Of a stretch of DNA of 64,000 nucleotides, positions 13,017 through 26,362 are shown piece by piece. Below the pieces are notes generated by a model. That model ran no database searches. It had not been told where the DNA came from and was given only the letters and a program-made list of their open reading frames with translations. Positions within the stretch are counted from its first letter, which is position 1, and each line of letters starts with the position of its first letter. The stretch is from Klebsormidium nitens (lineage: Eukaryota > Streptophyta > Klebsormidiophyceae > Klebsormidiales > Klebsormidiaceae), in the NCBI GenBank assembly GCA_000708835.1, contig DF236974.1, positions 298,626 through 362,625 on the forward strand, written 5' to 3'. The translations under genes and the position numbers were made by a program.

Positions 13017-16000
13017 TCAACCCTGTGGCAACCCTGTACTCCTGTTTGCTTGCGGTGCTTTCCGTTTCCTGCTCTTCAGGGTCCCATTCGCAGCTGGCAG
13101 CTCCACTGTCTGCCGAGAAGGATGTGGTTGGGTTAGCATCTCGGATGCATTTGTCTGGGGCGTTGCGGAAACAGTCGGGGTGGATTCGAGGTCTACCGAG
13201 CTCGTGCCGGGGGCCTCGGGAGCCGCCGCAGATTGCGCTCCGACCGCATCTGTGACCGGACGTTGTGCCCCGACCGTGGTTGTGGCCGGCGACGAGATAC
13301 CGGGGTCGATTCCGGCTGCGTGAAGCAAGCCCCCAGGAGTACTGTACGCGGTGAGGAGTCGGGCGTTGGGTCCCAGAGCGACCGGAGGGTCGCCCCGGTC
13401 GGTCAGCGGGGCTTCCTTTCGACGTCGCTTGGGCGCCTGAAGGAGAACGCCAAACGAAGGTTCAGGATGGTAGTGGCCGAAAGTGAATGCGTCGGAGGTG
13501 CGAGAGAGGCTACGAATCAGATCTACCCAACCGAGACGGCTGAATTATGAAGCAGTTTCTGGCCTACAATTCAGGCCGTCCTGCAGTCCTGCGCAAACCT
13601 TCAGGCGGGTGTTTAAAGCAGAACGGCAGCTTAATGCGGCCACGAAATAGCCCGAGATCTTCCCCTCCCGATAAGCAAACTGAACATTCTTCTAAGGGTG
13701 ACTCACTTTTGGGCGACCTTCCGTCGGCCGCTGCCCGTCCTGCGTCGCCCCCTCCTCGACAAGGACCTCGCCGTCTCGCGGCTGCCGCTTCCGCTTCGCT
13801 TTCTTGCCCGTGTGGGAACCTTCTTGAGCCTTTTGCTGCTCGAGCTCCTTCTTCCGGCTCTCCTTTGCTTTCCGGCTACTGTCGGCCTCCCTGCACAAGG
13901 CCCAACGAAGTCAGAAGGTCTAAGACGGCCACAGGCTACCTTCGAAAAGAGCAGAAGGGTGGAGCTGTCGTCCTGCTCGCTGTCGCAATTCTGACGATGG
14001 CAGGTGTGACTGGCGGGTTCCGTTCGACAGGACCGGAACATAGAGGAGTTTGCTACTGCTGATTCGAAGTGTTGACCGGAAGCAGCAGCCTGTCAGTTAG
14101 CATGCCTGGAGTTGTTAATGACGAGCGAAGGAGCCAACAAACATCGAAGGCCCCTTCGAATCCAGATACTTCGGAACACGACACTCTGAACTCCTGAACT
14201 CAGAGTCCTGAATTGTTTGAAAGCCTGAACCACAAAGGCTCCCTGATCGCAGCCCTCTACTTGGAAACACGGCTTTCTGTCCGGTGAGCGTAGCTAAGCA
14301 AGCGGAATCTAGAAGATTTGATTCCCTGATTGCTTACAACAATACGACCTTGAACATTGGGACCAAACGGGCTCACTTGGCGAGCTTGGAGTTGTGCATG
14401 GTGAGCGTGGTGACGACGTGCTTGAGGCGGCGAGCGTACTGCGCGATCGCCACCGCGTGCTTCATCTTGAGCTTGCTCCGCTTGCGTTTCTCCACTGCGA
14501 GGTCGCACAGGAACGACGCACGCTGCTTCCGAATCACGAGCTTCTTCTTGCCAATGATCTCCTGGCGAAGAGATGGCGAAAGACGTTAGACAGTGCGTCG
14601 CGACGGGGTTGTTCTGGGCTTCAGTATACCGTTGGAATGGTACGGTACGGGTCAAAAAGAACAAGCAATGCTCTGCAAAGTCAAACCGGAATCCGATAAA
14701 AAGGAAAGACAGATACACTTTTCTGCAGAGAACTCATTTGAAGGAGACACTGCAGTTGGAGCAACGAGAGACAGTTTGACCCGATCGTACATCCGACAGT
14801 CAGAACAGCAAGACGTCTTGTTCATCGTTCCAAATGTAAGCCCTTTTCAACGAATCATGGACAGTTCCTGCAAAGAGCAGCAAAGACGATCCACAGAACG
14901 GAGTGAACAAGGAATGCCTCTCCGAATCCCAAACTTGTACCCGTCAAGCTCCCTTCTTTTCCGCAAGAACTGCAACAAAGCCCAAACGGCTTCCTTTGCC
15001 CGCTCAGCAGACTCGGCTCAAATGGTTCTTCCGTTGCTTCTCTCAAGACCCGAGCCCCTGAAACCCACCTGGAGCTCCTTCTTGTCCTTCTCGTACTTGA
15101 GCGCGCGCGTGTTGGCGTTCGAGACAGCCTCCTGCAGCTCCTTCAGCTTCTTCTTGAGCTGCTCGTTCTCCACCTGCAGCTCCGCACCCTTCTCCAACAC
15201 CAGGCCCGCCAGCTGGGCTGCAGTAGAGTACGTTCGGGAAAGCAGTGTCAAAGGGGCGTAGACCTTGAGAGTAAACCTTACGTTCTTGAGGCCCTGATGG
15301 TAGATTCGACGGTTGGAGAAAGTGGACTTCGCTTTGCTGGTTTGAACAAGCGCCTTGGCCATGTTCCGGCAGAGTGATAGGTCTGGTACCGCTTCGAGGC
15401 TATCGTGAGCCCTTGATGTGGTTAGTTTAAGACGGGGGGCTCCAGAATGGCAGACCGAAGTCAGAACCCTCCAAACAGTGGTCCTCAGAGAAGGTCAAGG
15501 TTCATTCTCAAAGACAAGGTGTAGGCTACTGACACAGACCTGGTTCCAATCGGGGCAGATGAACCGTGAATTCCACGCCTGGCCACTTCTTGAGAGCTTA
15601 AACATCCTGGGAATTAGCACGTCCCAACGCTTAGGTTGTTTGCCATTGAAAGCAGTTCCTGTGGAGAAAAGAGAATGTAGGGGCCCCAGAGTACTCACTT
15701 CCTCCCGAGATTGGCTGCTGTTTGCCCTTCTTTCCCTTCTTGCGCTGTTCGCTGTCCTCCTGCTGCAGCCGCAGGGCGTCCTCAAAGTGCATGATGCTGC
15801 CCTGCCCCGTCGTCACCTGCAATGCCCGGGTTCTGCCACTTGAGAAAGTAGCTAACTGAGCCTATGTAGGAGGAGGATGCTCTCCTCACGAACGCCGCAC
15901 AGAAGTATACTTGAGAGCAATCAGAGACAGAAGCTACCCAAAGAGGTTGGTCACATGATGCTTCCTGCGGAGATAGTTACAAGGAATCAGACACATCTAA

Positions 16001-16811
16001 AAGTGAGGAGCTTGGGGTGGTCGAAAGTGAAAATTATGTTCATTGATGTGCTCGGAATGCGACCAGAGGGCATCAGATTTTCGATGAGTATTGATTGATG
16101 CTCAAAAGCACATGCTCCCAATCAACAAAACTTAGAAAGACCTCCGCACACCTGCATGAGGAGCGCCTCCACCGGCGTGGGCGACACAGGCAGCCCGCGC
16201 GCCAGCTGCTGAAACTCCTGGAACACCTGCCGGAACTCCGCCGCCTGCGCCACGCTGTCCGCCCGGAAACTCACGCGCCGATCCTTCCCCCCCCCACTGC
16301 GCCCGCTGCGCTCTTCCCCCCCAAGTGCAACCACATCTCGCACGCGCTGCTTGCAGCCATCGAGCAGCTCTCGGAATGTGACCTTGTCCCTTGCTTGTCT
16401 CAGAAGGTTGTGCACAACTTTGCCGAACCCGCTGGTTTGGATCTTAACCACCCTGGCTGAATCGTTCTTCTGAGCTTCGGGGGCATCGCTGCTGTCGCGC
16501 TGAGGTGAGCGCTCATCGAGCGAGTGCAATGTACCCTCCTCGACCATGTCTTCAAACCGCTCACTATCAACGAAGGCGTGGGCATCAACAACCGAGGCTC
16601 CACCGTCGACTGGATTGCCTTCATCCTGGTAGAAACATGCTTCTTCTTCGTCCATGCTCAAGAGCCGGTTGTGTGCACTCCGCCCGTCAAGTGCTTGGAA
16701 GTGCTCGGCTGCAGAACGTACCTGCGATGCACCGCCGTTCATCTCCAAATGGAACTCAAACTCGTTGCTCTCCTCCGTTGAGCAATTGCGGGCAACTCCT
16801 CTATGATCCAT
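13017..16811 (-). CDS. Orphan coiled-coil, basic nuclear-like protein (571 residues)
   Basis: Six-exon gene with consistent phase: 16811-16152, 15816-15699, 15217-15069, 14561-14377, 13890-13707, 13436-13017. I do not recognise the family. The first exon (220 residues) starts at ATG 16811 and is acidic and Ser-rich, then has a structured-looking part (VVHNLLRQARDKVTFRELLD, EFRQVFQEFQQLARGLPV). A classic coiled coil follows (LEKGAELQVENEQLKKKLKE), then a long Lys/Arg-rich helical region (KKKLVIRKQRASFLCDLAVE), several basic patches (KKAKRKRQPRD, KRRRKEAP) and a disordered Ala/Pro/Thr-rich tail ending in SRKRKAPQ. The basic patches would suit nuclear localisation. It is transcribed divergently from eIF2D. 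Function unknown; I am confident that it is coding because six exons splice in one frame. Confidence 0.7.
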
Positions 16812-17409
16812 ACTACTCGGAATCCACTGCTTTCGCTACTAGTACTAGGGATATGCTCCTAAGTAGTAGAGATATTCAACAGTGACAATTATTTGCCGAG
16901 ATTCAGAAGAGCGCAGGCCCAGCTGGTTTGGTCAGCAGGAAAAGCTCAGAACGCCTGACCTGCATGCCAAATGTTGCTGATAGGTATTTGTAGCCCGCAC
17001 GCCCGCTCGAGCAGAGACTTATTAGTCGCCGCCAAAACCGACGGTCCTCACCCCCGGCTGCCTTTGCTGGTATACCGCTCGCGCGTGGGCCACCCGACAC
17101 CAACATACAGACGGGCCCCGGGGTGGGTGTTCGGTTACCAGCGCCAGGTGCATGAGCCTTTAACCGTGCAGGCTCCCCGGTTGAGTCTGTCGGTTCAGGC
17201 CACCTGGAGTTGTACCAGCAACAGGCTAAACAACCGGCCGTCAGGGCCACTGGTGATGGGCGACTTTGCATTTGTGTTCAGCAGACTCTCGTCACTTTTA
17301 ATACTAATAGTTCAGAGGTATCTTCGCATCCAAGGAGCAGGAAAGCCAGATTGTAGAGATTTGGTGAGCTGAGTAGGAACGCAGAAAGAGCCCTCTTTTA
17401 GCTGCCACC
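16812..17409. promoter_or_regulatory. Shared divergent promoter region of the coiled-coil gene and eIF2D
   Basis: 598 bases between two start codons facing away from each other. No gene is visible inside, so both promoters and 5' leaders must lie here. I did not see a distinctive regulatory motif. Confidence 0.45.
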
Positions 17410-20400
17410 ATGTTCAAAAAGGCGTGCCCCGTCCACTCCTCGCATCGCCTGTCGGGGGCGGACCGCAAGAAGCTGCGGCGGGCGATGCGGGACAAGTTCC
17501 CAACTGCAAGTGAGGAGGACCTTGACACAATCCTGCCCGCCAAGGGGGCAGCGGAGGTGTCGGTGTCAAAGCTGGCCAATCGGTCGCTGCTGTACGGGGA
17601 AGACGGAGGGTTGCCGCTGCTATTTGACGGCGACGGGCGCGGGCATGATATTTTCCCAACAGGTGACAAGCTGGCTTGCTTTCGCATTGAAGGTTCAAGG
17701 ATATGCATTCCAAGAATGAGTTTCCTTCTTCTTTGAAATATTGTCCCATTGCACAGTGGTGGCATTTAAACAACCTGGTTGCTTTGCCTGCTTGGATCTT
17801 TTGGTGGCATGATTGCTTTGCTTAATGTTTTCTATATATTCTGGACGTTCGGAGGGATCAAACCACCTCTGGTGGCAAGGCATGTGATGGCTATGGAGTG
17901 CGAAACCTTTTTGGCTGGCTCCTTAGCCAGGTCTGCATGTTGCTGTCATTCTGCTTCTTCTGAAAGGCAATGCTGCCATAAGGAACTGCAGCTTTTACAG
18001 AAATGAAGCTCTCCGTTGTTTGGCACAATTGCTGGTTTCTCAGCTGAGTGGGACTTAACACCACCATGATATGGGTTTCATTTGCCCGTCCTGATGTTCC
18101 GCTTTTCCCGTCTTCATCAACATTTGTAGTTGACAGGACACACAGCTTTCGGAAGACAATCCAATCGCCAGTGTCAAAAAATCATCATAGCATATGCCAA
18201 ATCTGCATTGTTGGTAATGGTAGAAAGTTACGTTGTTGCGAACGAGGTGCATGCAAGCAATTGACATCAGAATGACACCTCCGCTTTGTATCTCATGCCC
18301 ATGGTGAGTTGCTTCCTCTTTGGAGTTACTCGGGTCGTTTGGAGTTGTTGTTCTTCACATACCTGTGCGCTTCGAGGAGTCAAACTCACCATGAACTTTC
18401 AGAATCGAACGGTGCTGTGGCAGCACAATCAACCCGTTCATCTTTTTTATGAATAACCTTCCTCCGGGAGAAGCATTGAAAACATTGTAGCCGTTCTACT
18501 TTGGCAGGCAGTACCTGATGTTATCCTCTTTTAACTGAGGCTGAAACACCTTCAAATCTGTTTGGCTGAAATGCAACATTTTGGTCTATGCTGATTACAG
18601 TAATAAATCGACAACAGGATCAAAGTTGCGGGACAGAAATTGCTTTTGAAAATATCAATCTCTGTTTTTCTAATGAAACATTTTTTGGAGTCAGTCAGGC
18701 TGAATCTATTGCTCAAAGCCACCTTTGGTTCTCCCCCCAGTGTACGCGCTCTGGAAGATCCCCAACCTGCTCCCCTCCTTCACCCTCAAGGGCGGCGAAG
18801 TCAGCCCCTACATCCTCAGCGGCGCCGACCTCATGTTCCCGGGGGTTAGAGTCCCTACCGAGGGGCTCCCCCCGTTTGCGGCCGGCGAGATCTACTCAGT
18901 CCGGGTGCCTGGAAACCCCTTCCCGATTGCCGTCGGAACCACGGCGTCGAGCAGTGCGGAAGCGGAGAAGAACGGGTTCAGGGGGAAGGCGCTGAAGGTG
19001 TATCACTACTACCGGGATGCTTTGTGGGATCTTCCAGAGGGGAAGTATTCGCCGAATGAGGGCTTTGGAGAGAAGATGGTGATGGGTATCGGGGCAGGCG
19101 AGGAGGCTGGAAACGCAGAGGCGCCGGATGGGGGCAATGAGAACGGAGACGCGAATGTGCACGAAGGAAGTGGAGAAAGTTTACATGAAGAGGGGAGCGA
19201 TTCAGGGCTCGAGCGAGAAGTGGAAGGGTTGACAATTGACGGAGCGCAAGCAGGGGGGCCGGGCAGGGAACTAGAGGGGGGAGAGAAAGGGGAGACAGAA
19301 ACAGAAGGGGAGAAAGCGGCGGCGGCGATGCGGCCGGAAGAGATGGACAGGTTGCTGGACGAGTGTCTGCTGCAGGCGCTGTACACGACGGTGAAGGACA
19401 AGGACCTGCCGATGCCGGCTGGAAACCTGTGGTGCGTCCTTTGGTTTGTAGATCTGACAAAACTTTCTTGCTAAGTTTCAATGATTGCGCTCTTCAAATC
19501 TGTATGGCCGACTTCCATCGAATATGAAAGTATCAGTTCGACTCTCTGCCGGAATGAGAAAAGTGAACCGGTGGCCGAATCCGCGTTGGTGTAGATTGAG
19601 GCGAATAATTGTGGACCCTAAAGGCTGCAATATATTGGCAGGTGAACCAAATCCTCAGTTACAAGAAAGACTGGCTTCTTTACTCATGATTAAATGGAAG
19701 TTCTATACAGGAGAACGCATGCTTCCCCTTGCTTTTGGCGTTTGCAAAGAAGTTTTGTTACCCGCTACGTGTGTTCGGGACACAAAGTGACTCACGAGAA
19801 CTGTCCCTCTTCCTTACATTCGGCTTTCTGAAGAAACTAGTTTTGACGCGACCGTGCACTTCCTTTGCAGGAGTCATCATGTGCTGCCGGCCCGGCCCCC
19901 CGACGCGCATGTTGACATCAAAAAGTCGACCCACAAGAAGCTCTCGAAGTGGCTCCAAGCGAAGGCGACCGACGGCCTGGTAAGCCCCGCACGTCGAGGA
20001 CTCCGCTTACTTTTGCCCTCAAACGGACGAACCTGCGATTTGCATTTGCTGTCGGACGGCTTCAGTCATCCGTTAATCGAACCAGGTTGGATTCGTTTGA
20101 CACAGGTGATCCCTCTTGGAGAGGTTGCTCAGCCATACGCTGTTGTCAGATTGGACCAACGAGTAAAAGCACGCGGATGCCGGTGTTTTGCGAAAACATT
20201 CTCTCAGGAAGGACTTGTCCGCATACCCTATCCTGATGGGTGAGGCCAACCGCCTTCGGATCTACTTTTCGACACTCCTCCGCTCGGGTCGCCTACGTCC
20301 GACGGGTCTGGTGATGACAAATTGCAGACATCTTACCCTCGATGTCGAAAGCTTTTTAGTTCGTTGTTCGGGAACATACATGAACTGTCAGCACTAGATG

Positions 20401-23400
20401 CTGAAAATCCTGTGGTTCAGGTGAAGGTGAAGGAGGACAAGCACCGCAAGGAGCTGATGCTGCTGAGCGTCGACCGGGGCCATGCGGAGTACCGGGCGTA
20501 CCACCCGGTCAAGCGGGCGCAAACCGCCGAGGGGGCAGCGCAGCCAGCGGCGTCGACATCGGAGGCTGACGGGCAGCAGCTAGAGGTCAGACGTGAAGCG
20601 CTTGTTGATTCAAACCTGTTTCTTTGGCCTCGCAAAGAGATTACGCTGGCGTCGTACTGTGCTGTGGTCCGGTTGGTGCTTCTGTTTTCTGGTTGTTCGT
20701 ACATCTATTTTGGAATCGTGGACCCTTTGAACCTCTGATCTTGAGGTGCATGTCAAGCCTTGAATTTCATTCAAGGCAGAGATAGTCGACCGAACGGCTA
20801 GTCAATCTGCAGAATCAGGTCCAATCTTCAAACCCGTAATATGAAGCTTTCCTTAGATTCCTCCCCATGTTTGCAGGTGGTTGAGGTGTTCAAGCCGGTG
20901 AAGGAAGTGAACGCCATCTTGCAAGCAGTGGGGGCTGACCCGTCGGCTTACTACAGCCCCCAGGAGGTCTTCGCGCTGGTCATGCAGTACGTACAAGAAC
21001 AGGTGCGTGCATTTGAGGCCGCCTTATCCGGATTCGCCTGTCGAGCCTACTAGGTACCCGTTGAGATCGTTTTGGCTATCCGTGCGGACTCGTTGACTTT
21101 GTCGACGTCACACAGTCTACCTGCGCTGACAATCCGCGGCTGTGGGGCATTGCGTCAGCCTTGAAACCCTGACAATGATGATCTTTTTCGCATCAGGTCC
21201 TCGTCACTCATAAGAGCTCTGACAATGCTTTTCGTTCTGATCACTCTTTCGGGACTGTAAACCAAGTATATGAACCAGAAGGTGAAGAGTATGCTTGAGG
21301 CTGGCTGCACTAAAACTGCTAGTTGCATAGTCCGGAAGTCTAATATTGTGCTTATGTGCAGAATCTGGAAAAGCCCTCGGATCGGACGACGATTGTTCTG
21401 GACGCGCCTCTTTGCGACGCTCTTTACAAGGTGAGCGCTGCTCCAGACGTGCGCAGCGGAGAAGCCCAATGCTTGAAAGGCTTCCAAAGTCTGTGCTGCG
21501 CTGCTTTATTCTGCTGAAAATTTTGGCGGTAGCGAAGGGCAGCGTCTTGAAGGATCTAGAGCTTCAGCGGGTTGACGATGCGCTCTCTGTATCGTGACTC
21601 TGGTTAATCATCATCTTTGTCTATCTTCGTACTTGAAAATCTCCTGCTCTGGAAGCGACTTTGGGCAAAATGCACTGACTCACTATCCACGACTAGGTGT
21701 GCTTGGTACCATCCTATTGGGACTTCGGTGGCCAACTAAGAAGCCAAAACATCTGTTTCGTTACTTCGCTTCTAGATGAATAGCAGAAGAACACGGAATA
21801 GCGTGCACAACAACTCGCCGACTCGGGTCTCGTAGCATCTGCGAAGCTCCGAAGGACTAGAGTCTGCTCCAGCCCACAGCATCTGCGCTGGGTATTCGAG
21901 GCACTGGAAATCGACCGCTCAAAACAGTCCGGGTTTGTAATCGACTTGACGCTATCGAGCGCAGCACAAGCTGAATTTTCGACGAGATGCATGGAATGGG
22001 TTAGGGCCACTAACCTCGGCGTCCATATGTCCAGGGCAAGGTAAAGAAGGGCGACACGTACCCGTCGGAGGTCCCCAAAGCGAACGTGGGGCGGGAGTTC
22101 CTGGCGCGGTTTCAGGCGCACCATCGAGTCTCTCGGGGGGACAAATCAGCCACGCGGTGAGGCCCCCGAATCGTCTCGATTTTGAGCTTCAAGAAAGGAT
22201 CCCCAGGGATGGTACACAATCTGAAATGAATGTTGAGCAAATTGTTTCTCCCCGTGTCAATGAACGTTGCGGATGATGTGAAGAGCTGGTCGCATCGTTT
22301 GCTATTTGAGGAAGAGGCCGGTCATACCAGAGGTGGAGATGCCGTGAGAAAGTTTCGACGATTTCGAGGCGTTGGATATGGCTGCTTATGCGAGGCGTTG
22401 GATGTGGCTGATTATGCGGTCGGCTTCTGCCTCAAGAATCGGGTTCTGCTGTTCAGTATCTAAGAGTCACGCTTATTGGATTCCAGAGTCATTGCGCAAA
22501 GCACCTGATTTTGGTGACTCCAGGTTTTTGTTCAAGTACATGTGGCTCCGACGCTCTGCACCTTATTCTACGACTCCCTTTAGTTCGACGGAAGATGTCA
22601 TGTTAGACTCATTCGTTTCTGGCCGTTGCAGGAAGGGCGCTCTGAAGAACATGCAGATCGTGGCGGAGCAGCGACAAGGCCGCAAGAAAGTGACCAAAGT
22701 CACGGGGCTCGAGGTAAAAGGCCCTCTCTCCCAGCCACTAGGGTTCCTGTGCGTACCTCGTGTTAACATATGAGATTTTTGGCTGAGGCCCGTCCGGTCA
22801 ACGGGCGTACACTTTTGACCATATTTTCACTCGGTTCAGCTTCTGGCCATAGCGCTGGAGCTTGGGAGCATTTTGCAAACCATGTGATTCCATCCTCTGC
22901 CCCTAGGCTCGTTCCGGTCGCATTTCTCGTGTACTCATTACTGGCCTGCGGGTTAGCCTCTGCAGCTTTTGAGTCTGCTGGCATCCATGGCTATCGAGTT
23001 CCCGGCCTTACGCCTTCGCCCCCCGACGAGCCGCCGGAATGAAGTGTCGCTCTTTCTGGCAGCAGCCCGCTTGCCAACGCGCTTCTGAAAGCTTCCTGAC
23101 GAAGAATGGTTTCTGAAGGTTTCGGCTCCTGTTGCAGTCGTTCCTGGTGGATCCGGAGCGCCTCGCCGAGGAGCTGCAGCGCAAGTTCGCCAGCAGCAGT
23201 ACGGTGCAAGAGGTACCCGGTACGTTAACCCGGTCGCCTACGTCGAAATGAAGTTGTGTCGCCGGTAGCGCCGATGGACGCTATTCCTAGCTGCCGTGCA
23301 AAGTCACGTGGTTGATCTCGCCGTCTTGACCGACTTTGGGCTTGATGAAGCGTAAAAGGAGAGACGCAGATGCACACTAATTTGGGCTGCCGACTCAAGA

Positions 23401-24255
23401 CTGGTAAACTTTCGGCGGCTGAGTAGCCTTTAATCGGTGATAGTCGCCGCAATCAGCATGCACTGATTTGCTGCGACTATCTGGGATTGCGCGTCTTCGA
23501 GGACGCCACAACTGTCGGGCATTACTCACGGAGGGAGTGACTCAATTGCGGGCGTGCATAATGACCTGTCAGGTCAGCTGGACCTTTGAACCCGGGGCTT
23601 ATACCCCATGCTAGTCGGCCTGGCACTTGCGCGCTTTCATCAAAGCGCACATTGCTGGGAAGCTTATCAAGCCGTCTTGGGTCCTATCTGTTCGGTCCGA
23701 GTTCACTTCAACCTTTGACAGATCCCGACGCCCACAGTAAACGGGAGTGCGTTGTGGTTGCGTGCAGGCAAGAAGGACGCGTCCGAGGTGCTGGTCCAGG
23801 GGGGCGTGTTGGAGGACCTGGGGCGGTACCTGGTGCAGCAGTACGGGATTCCCAAAAAGTACATCGAGGTGAGGGCTTGACGGCGTGTCAGATTCCTGGA
23901 TCGCGTTTTGGACCGTGCAACGTGGACTGAGCACTATGTTGGTGCCGAAGGGAAAGTATGAGGAGCCGAGGTAAACGGTATCCGTCTCTCAGGGATGGTG
24001 CTTCACTACGGGGGTTGACTTGTAGGATTGATTGAAAGAGTCCGGCAATCTGAGTCGACAACCAGACTTGAGCAATGTGGCTCTACCCTGCTAGAGCAGC
24101 CTCCAAGGAATGGGTCAGATCCTCGTTTTGCCATAGCTTCAGTCATAACGTCATACGATTGGCAGAGGTACAGGGTACGGTCGGTGATGCATCCCTCAAT
24201 GCTGATTCCCTTCGTAACTTCTTCGCAGATCATGGACAAGACGAAGCGCCACTGA
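17410..24255 (+). CDS. EIF2D: Eukaryotic translation initiation factor 2D (ligatin)
   Basis: eIF2D binds the 40S ribosome and delivers or removes tRNA in a GTP-independent way during re-initiation and recycling. Eleven exons in one continuous frame: 17410-17662, 18741-19431, 19871-19979, 20421-20585, 20877-21002, 21362-21430, 22035-22156, 22632-22713, 23138-23219, 23768-23868, 24229-24255; 608 residues, close to the human length. The N-terminus MFKKACPV starts the DUF1947/PUA-type region (TVYALWKIPNLLPSF, GGADLMFPGV-like ILSGADLMFPGV). An acidic Gly/Glu-rich insert of about 80 residues follows in exon 2. Then come a winged-helix part (VDIKKSTHKKLSKWLQ), an SWIB-like region (GKVKKGDTYPSEVP) and the C-terminal SUI1/eIF1 domain (VAEQRQGRKKVTKVTGLE, LVQGGVLEDLGRYLVQQYG). 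The last exon encodes only eight residues. No sign of damage. Confidence 0.92.
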
Positions 24256-25351
24256 AGAGGCGCATGCTTATGAGAGACATACGGATTCTTGGGCCTTTCA
24301 GCGTGTACGTCTCTTAGTCATTAGATTATGCACGCGACTTGGCGTCCTATTCACTTCAAATGTACGTTCCAGACCGTTGACAGTCCCTTGCGTAGTGTGG
24401 GCAGTGTGGAAGCATTTCTATCAAATGCTGCGCACGCCTGTGCCGGAATCGCTGGGGCGGCCCGTCACTTTCAACATGTCCATTTCATGTAATTGAATTT
24501 GGTCGGGTGTGGCCTTTTCAACTGTTTGCCTTCTCCAGTGATAAGAAGATATCCGTCTTGTGTCGAATTCATGGCCAAAGTCAATGTTGTGGAGCTTGCA
24601 TACCGCGCACATGCGGCTCTTATGAAACTGTTTCTATCCGCTCGACTCAATTTGCCAGCCGGGAGCTCAGCTAATTGACGGTCATTGACGGCCCCCATGT
24701 CGAGTCTTACATGCCGAAATTCTGAATCATTAGTATCCCAAGGCCAATCCGATCCCGGCAGTATCTCCAACATGTAAGACGCTGCAGATCTGCTGGTGCA
24801 ATCCAAACCAGGTATCCCCATGAAACAGCGAATTGACCAGATGTCATGCTCCGCCCACACGTGCCTAAAGTTTGCTCAAACCCAATTCTGACTGCGACAT
24901 TGTGCGTACCAACATGGGGAAGGATCAATGCAAGACTATCATTGCATGGATCACACAGAAGTATAAGAAGGTACGATATGGCGCATGCATCTGCATGGGA
25001 TATATGGGCGATAAAGGATGATATCAGGATCATCAGGACACACAGGCTAAATCAAGATCGAGTCTCTCGTTTTCGAAGGGTTCTAGCTCTTCGCAAAAGC
25101 GGTCTAACATTAGATGGGCCTCCAACAGCTCAGGCAAGATGAGATCTGCATCAAGGTGGAGCATGTTTATGGTCAATTCAGGCCTAAGGTTTGCCCCCTG
25201 AGCCCTTTCTAACTTCCTTATTGCAATCAAGGCCCCGCATCCGAGTCCGCACTTATCCACGTCTCTAGATTACGGAACTGTCATATCCGTCCGTACGTGT
25301 GCTCGCCGCGTAGCTCGTTCTTACCTATGTACGTGTCAAGATCAGCCGAGG
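24256..25351. other. Intergenic region between eIF2D and membrane-protein copy 2
   Basis: About 1.1 kb. Two minus-strand open frames (24471-24860 and 25033-25260) have somewhat protein-like composition but begin at GTG rather than ATG and show no known domain. They may be remnants of something or chance. No RNA gene or repeat was seen. Confidence 0.3.
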
Positions 25352-26362
25352 TTATTCTGCCCTCGCAGCTTCTTCAGCTTCCTGGGCCGACGCAACCGCT
25401 TTCAGAATCGCATTCTCCCTATACGCACAATAAATCGCAAAAGCCGGTGCCGGTCCCAGAAGGAGCGCCCCGGCCATGGTGCCCAGCGCCGCCCGAGGCC
25501 CGTCCTCGAGCAGCGCGAAATACACAGACAAAAGAGTGAGGCCAACGAGATCTAGCATGAAGAACCACACGGCAATTTCTGACGTGTCTGCGAACCCCTC
25601 TGACGTCAGCAGCCTCAGCGCTTGCGAGAATAGCGTCCGATCATTGACAAGGAGCACGCGAGTGCGCATGCGCCAGAGCGCGCCAAGGGCGGCCGCGGCC
25701 AGGTAGTTGACCCGCGACGCGGCCCGCAGCCGGCGGTGGCGGAGGCTCGAACCGGGCGGACTACCGCGCCGCAAAGAGTACGTCACGCCCAGTACCCAAC
25801 AAGTAACCAAGATTCTGATTGCGTCGAAAAAGCGTTCAAAGGCCTGCTGCAGCCAAATGGCCCTATGCGCGAGTGCCATGGTCCGCAGGCTGGAAAAGAG
25901 GACGACACAAGCACCCGAGGTGCCGAAACTAAAGCGGATCAGAGTGAGCACACCCCCGGTGGAGCTCCCTCTGGGCCCGCGCGCGCACAGGTAGGAAGGC
26001 AGCCAGATCAGAGCGAACGACGCGCTCGCGCCAATGCATGCTAGCAAGAGCTAAAGGAGGGGCAGCGCCACAAGGGGAGCCCAGCGCGCGCGCGTTCTGG
26101 GGAACTCAATAATTGCAAGCAGCGCCCAGACAAAGACCAGAAAGGAGAGCTCCCCAAAGACTGTGAACCCAACCGGATGGTTCACCCCGGCCGCAAAGGC
26201 CCCCCAAGCTTGGAAGAAGAGGTTGCTGACAAAGCCCCGCGCGTCGTTGGCGCTGCTTTTGGTGAAGGCGGGCGCGAGGAGTGGTGCTCTGAGGAGGAGG
26301 CACACAAGTCCAAGCAAGACAGCTGGCGCGGACGCTAGCATGGGGCCAATGGAAAGCGCCAT
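25352..26362 (-). pseudogene. Orphan multipass membrane protein, family copy 2, interrupted by one in-frame TAG
   Basis: Reads from ATG 26362 through about 335 residues in one frame, with a single TAG at 26053-26051 after 103 residues. Across the stop the paralogue at 27714-28751 has PLLQLLPASL where this copy has PLL, stop, LLLACI, so one C-to-T change of a Gln codon (CAG to TAG) explains the break. Everything downstream keeps the family blocks (GFADTSE, YFALLEDGPRAALGT, LGPAPAFAIYCAYREN). Either a recent pseudogene or a gene read through or edited at that codon. It is the closest relative of copy 3, which lies head-to-tail with it about 1.3 kb away. Confidence 0.7.
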
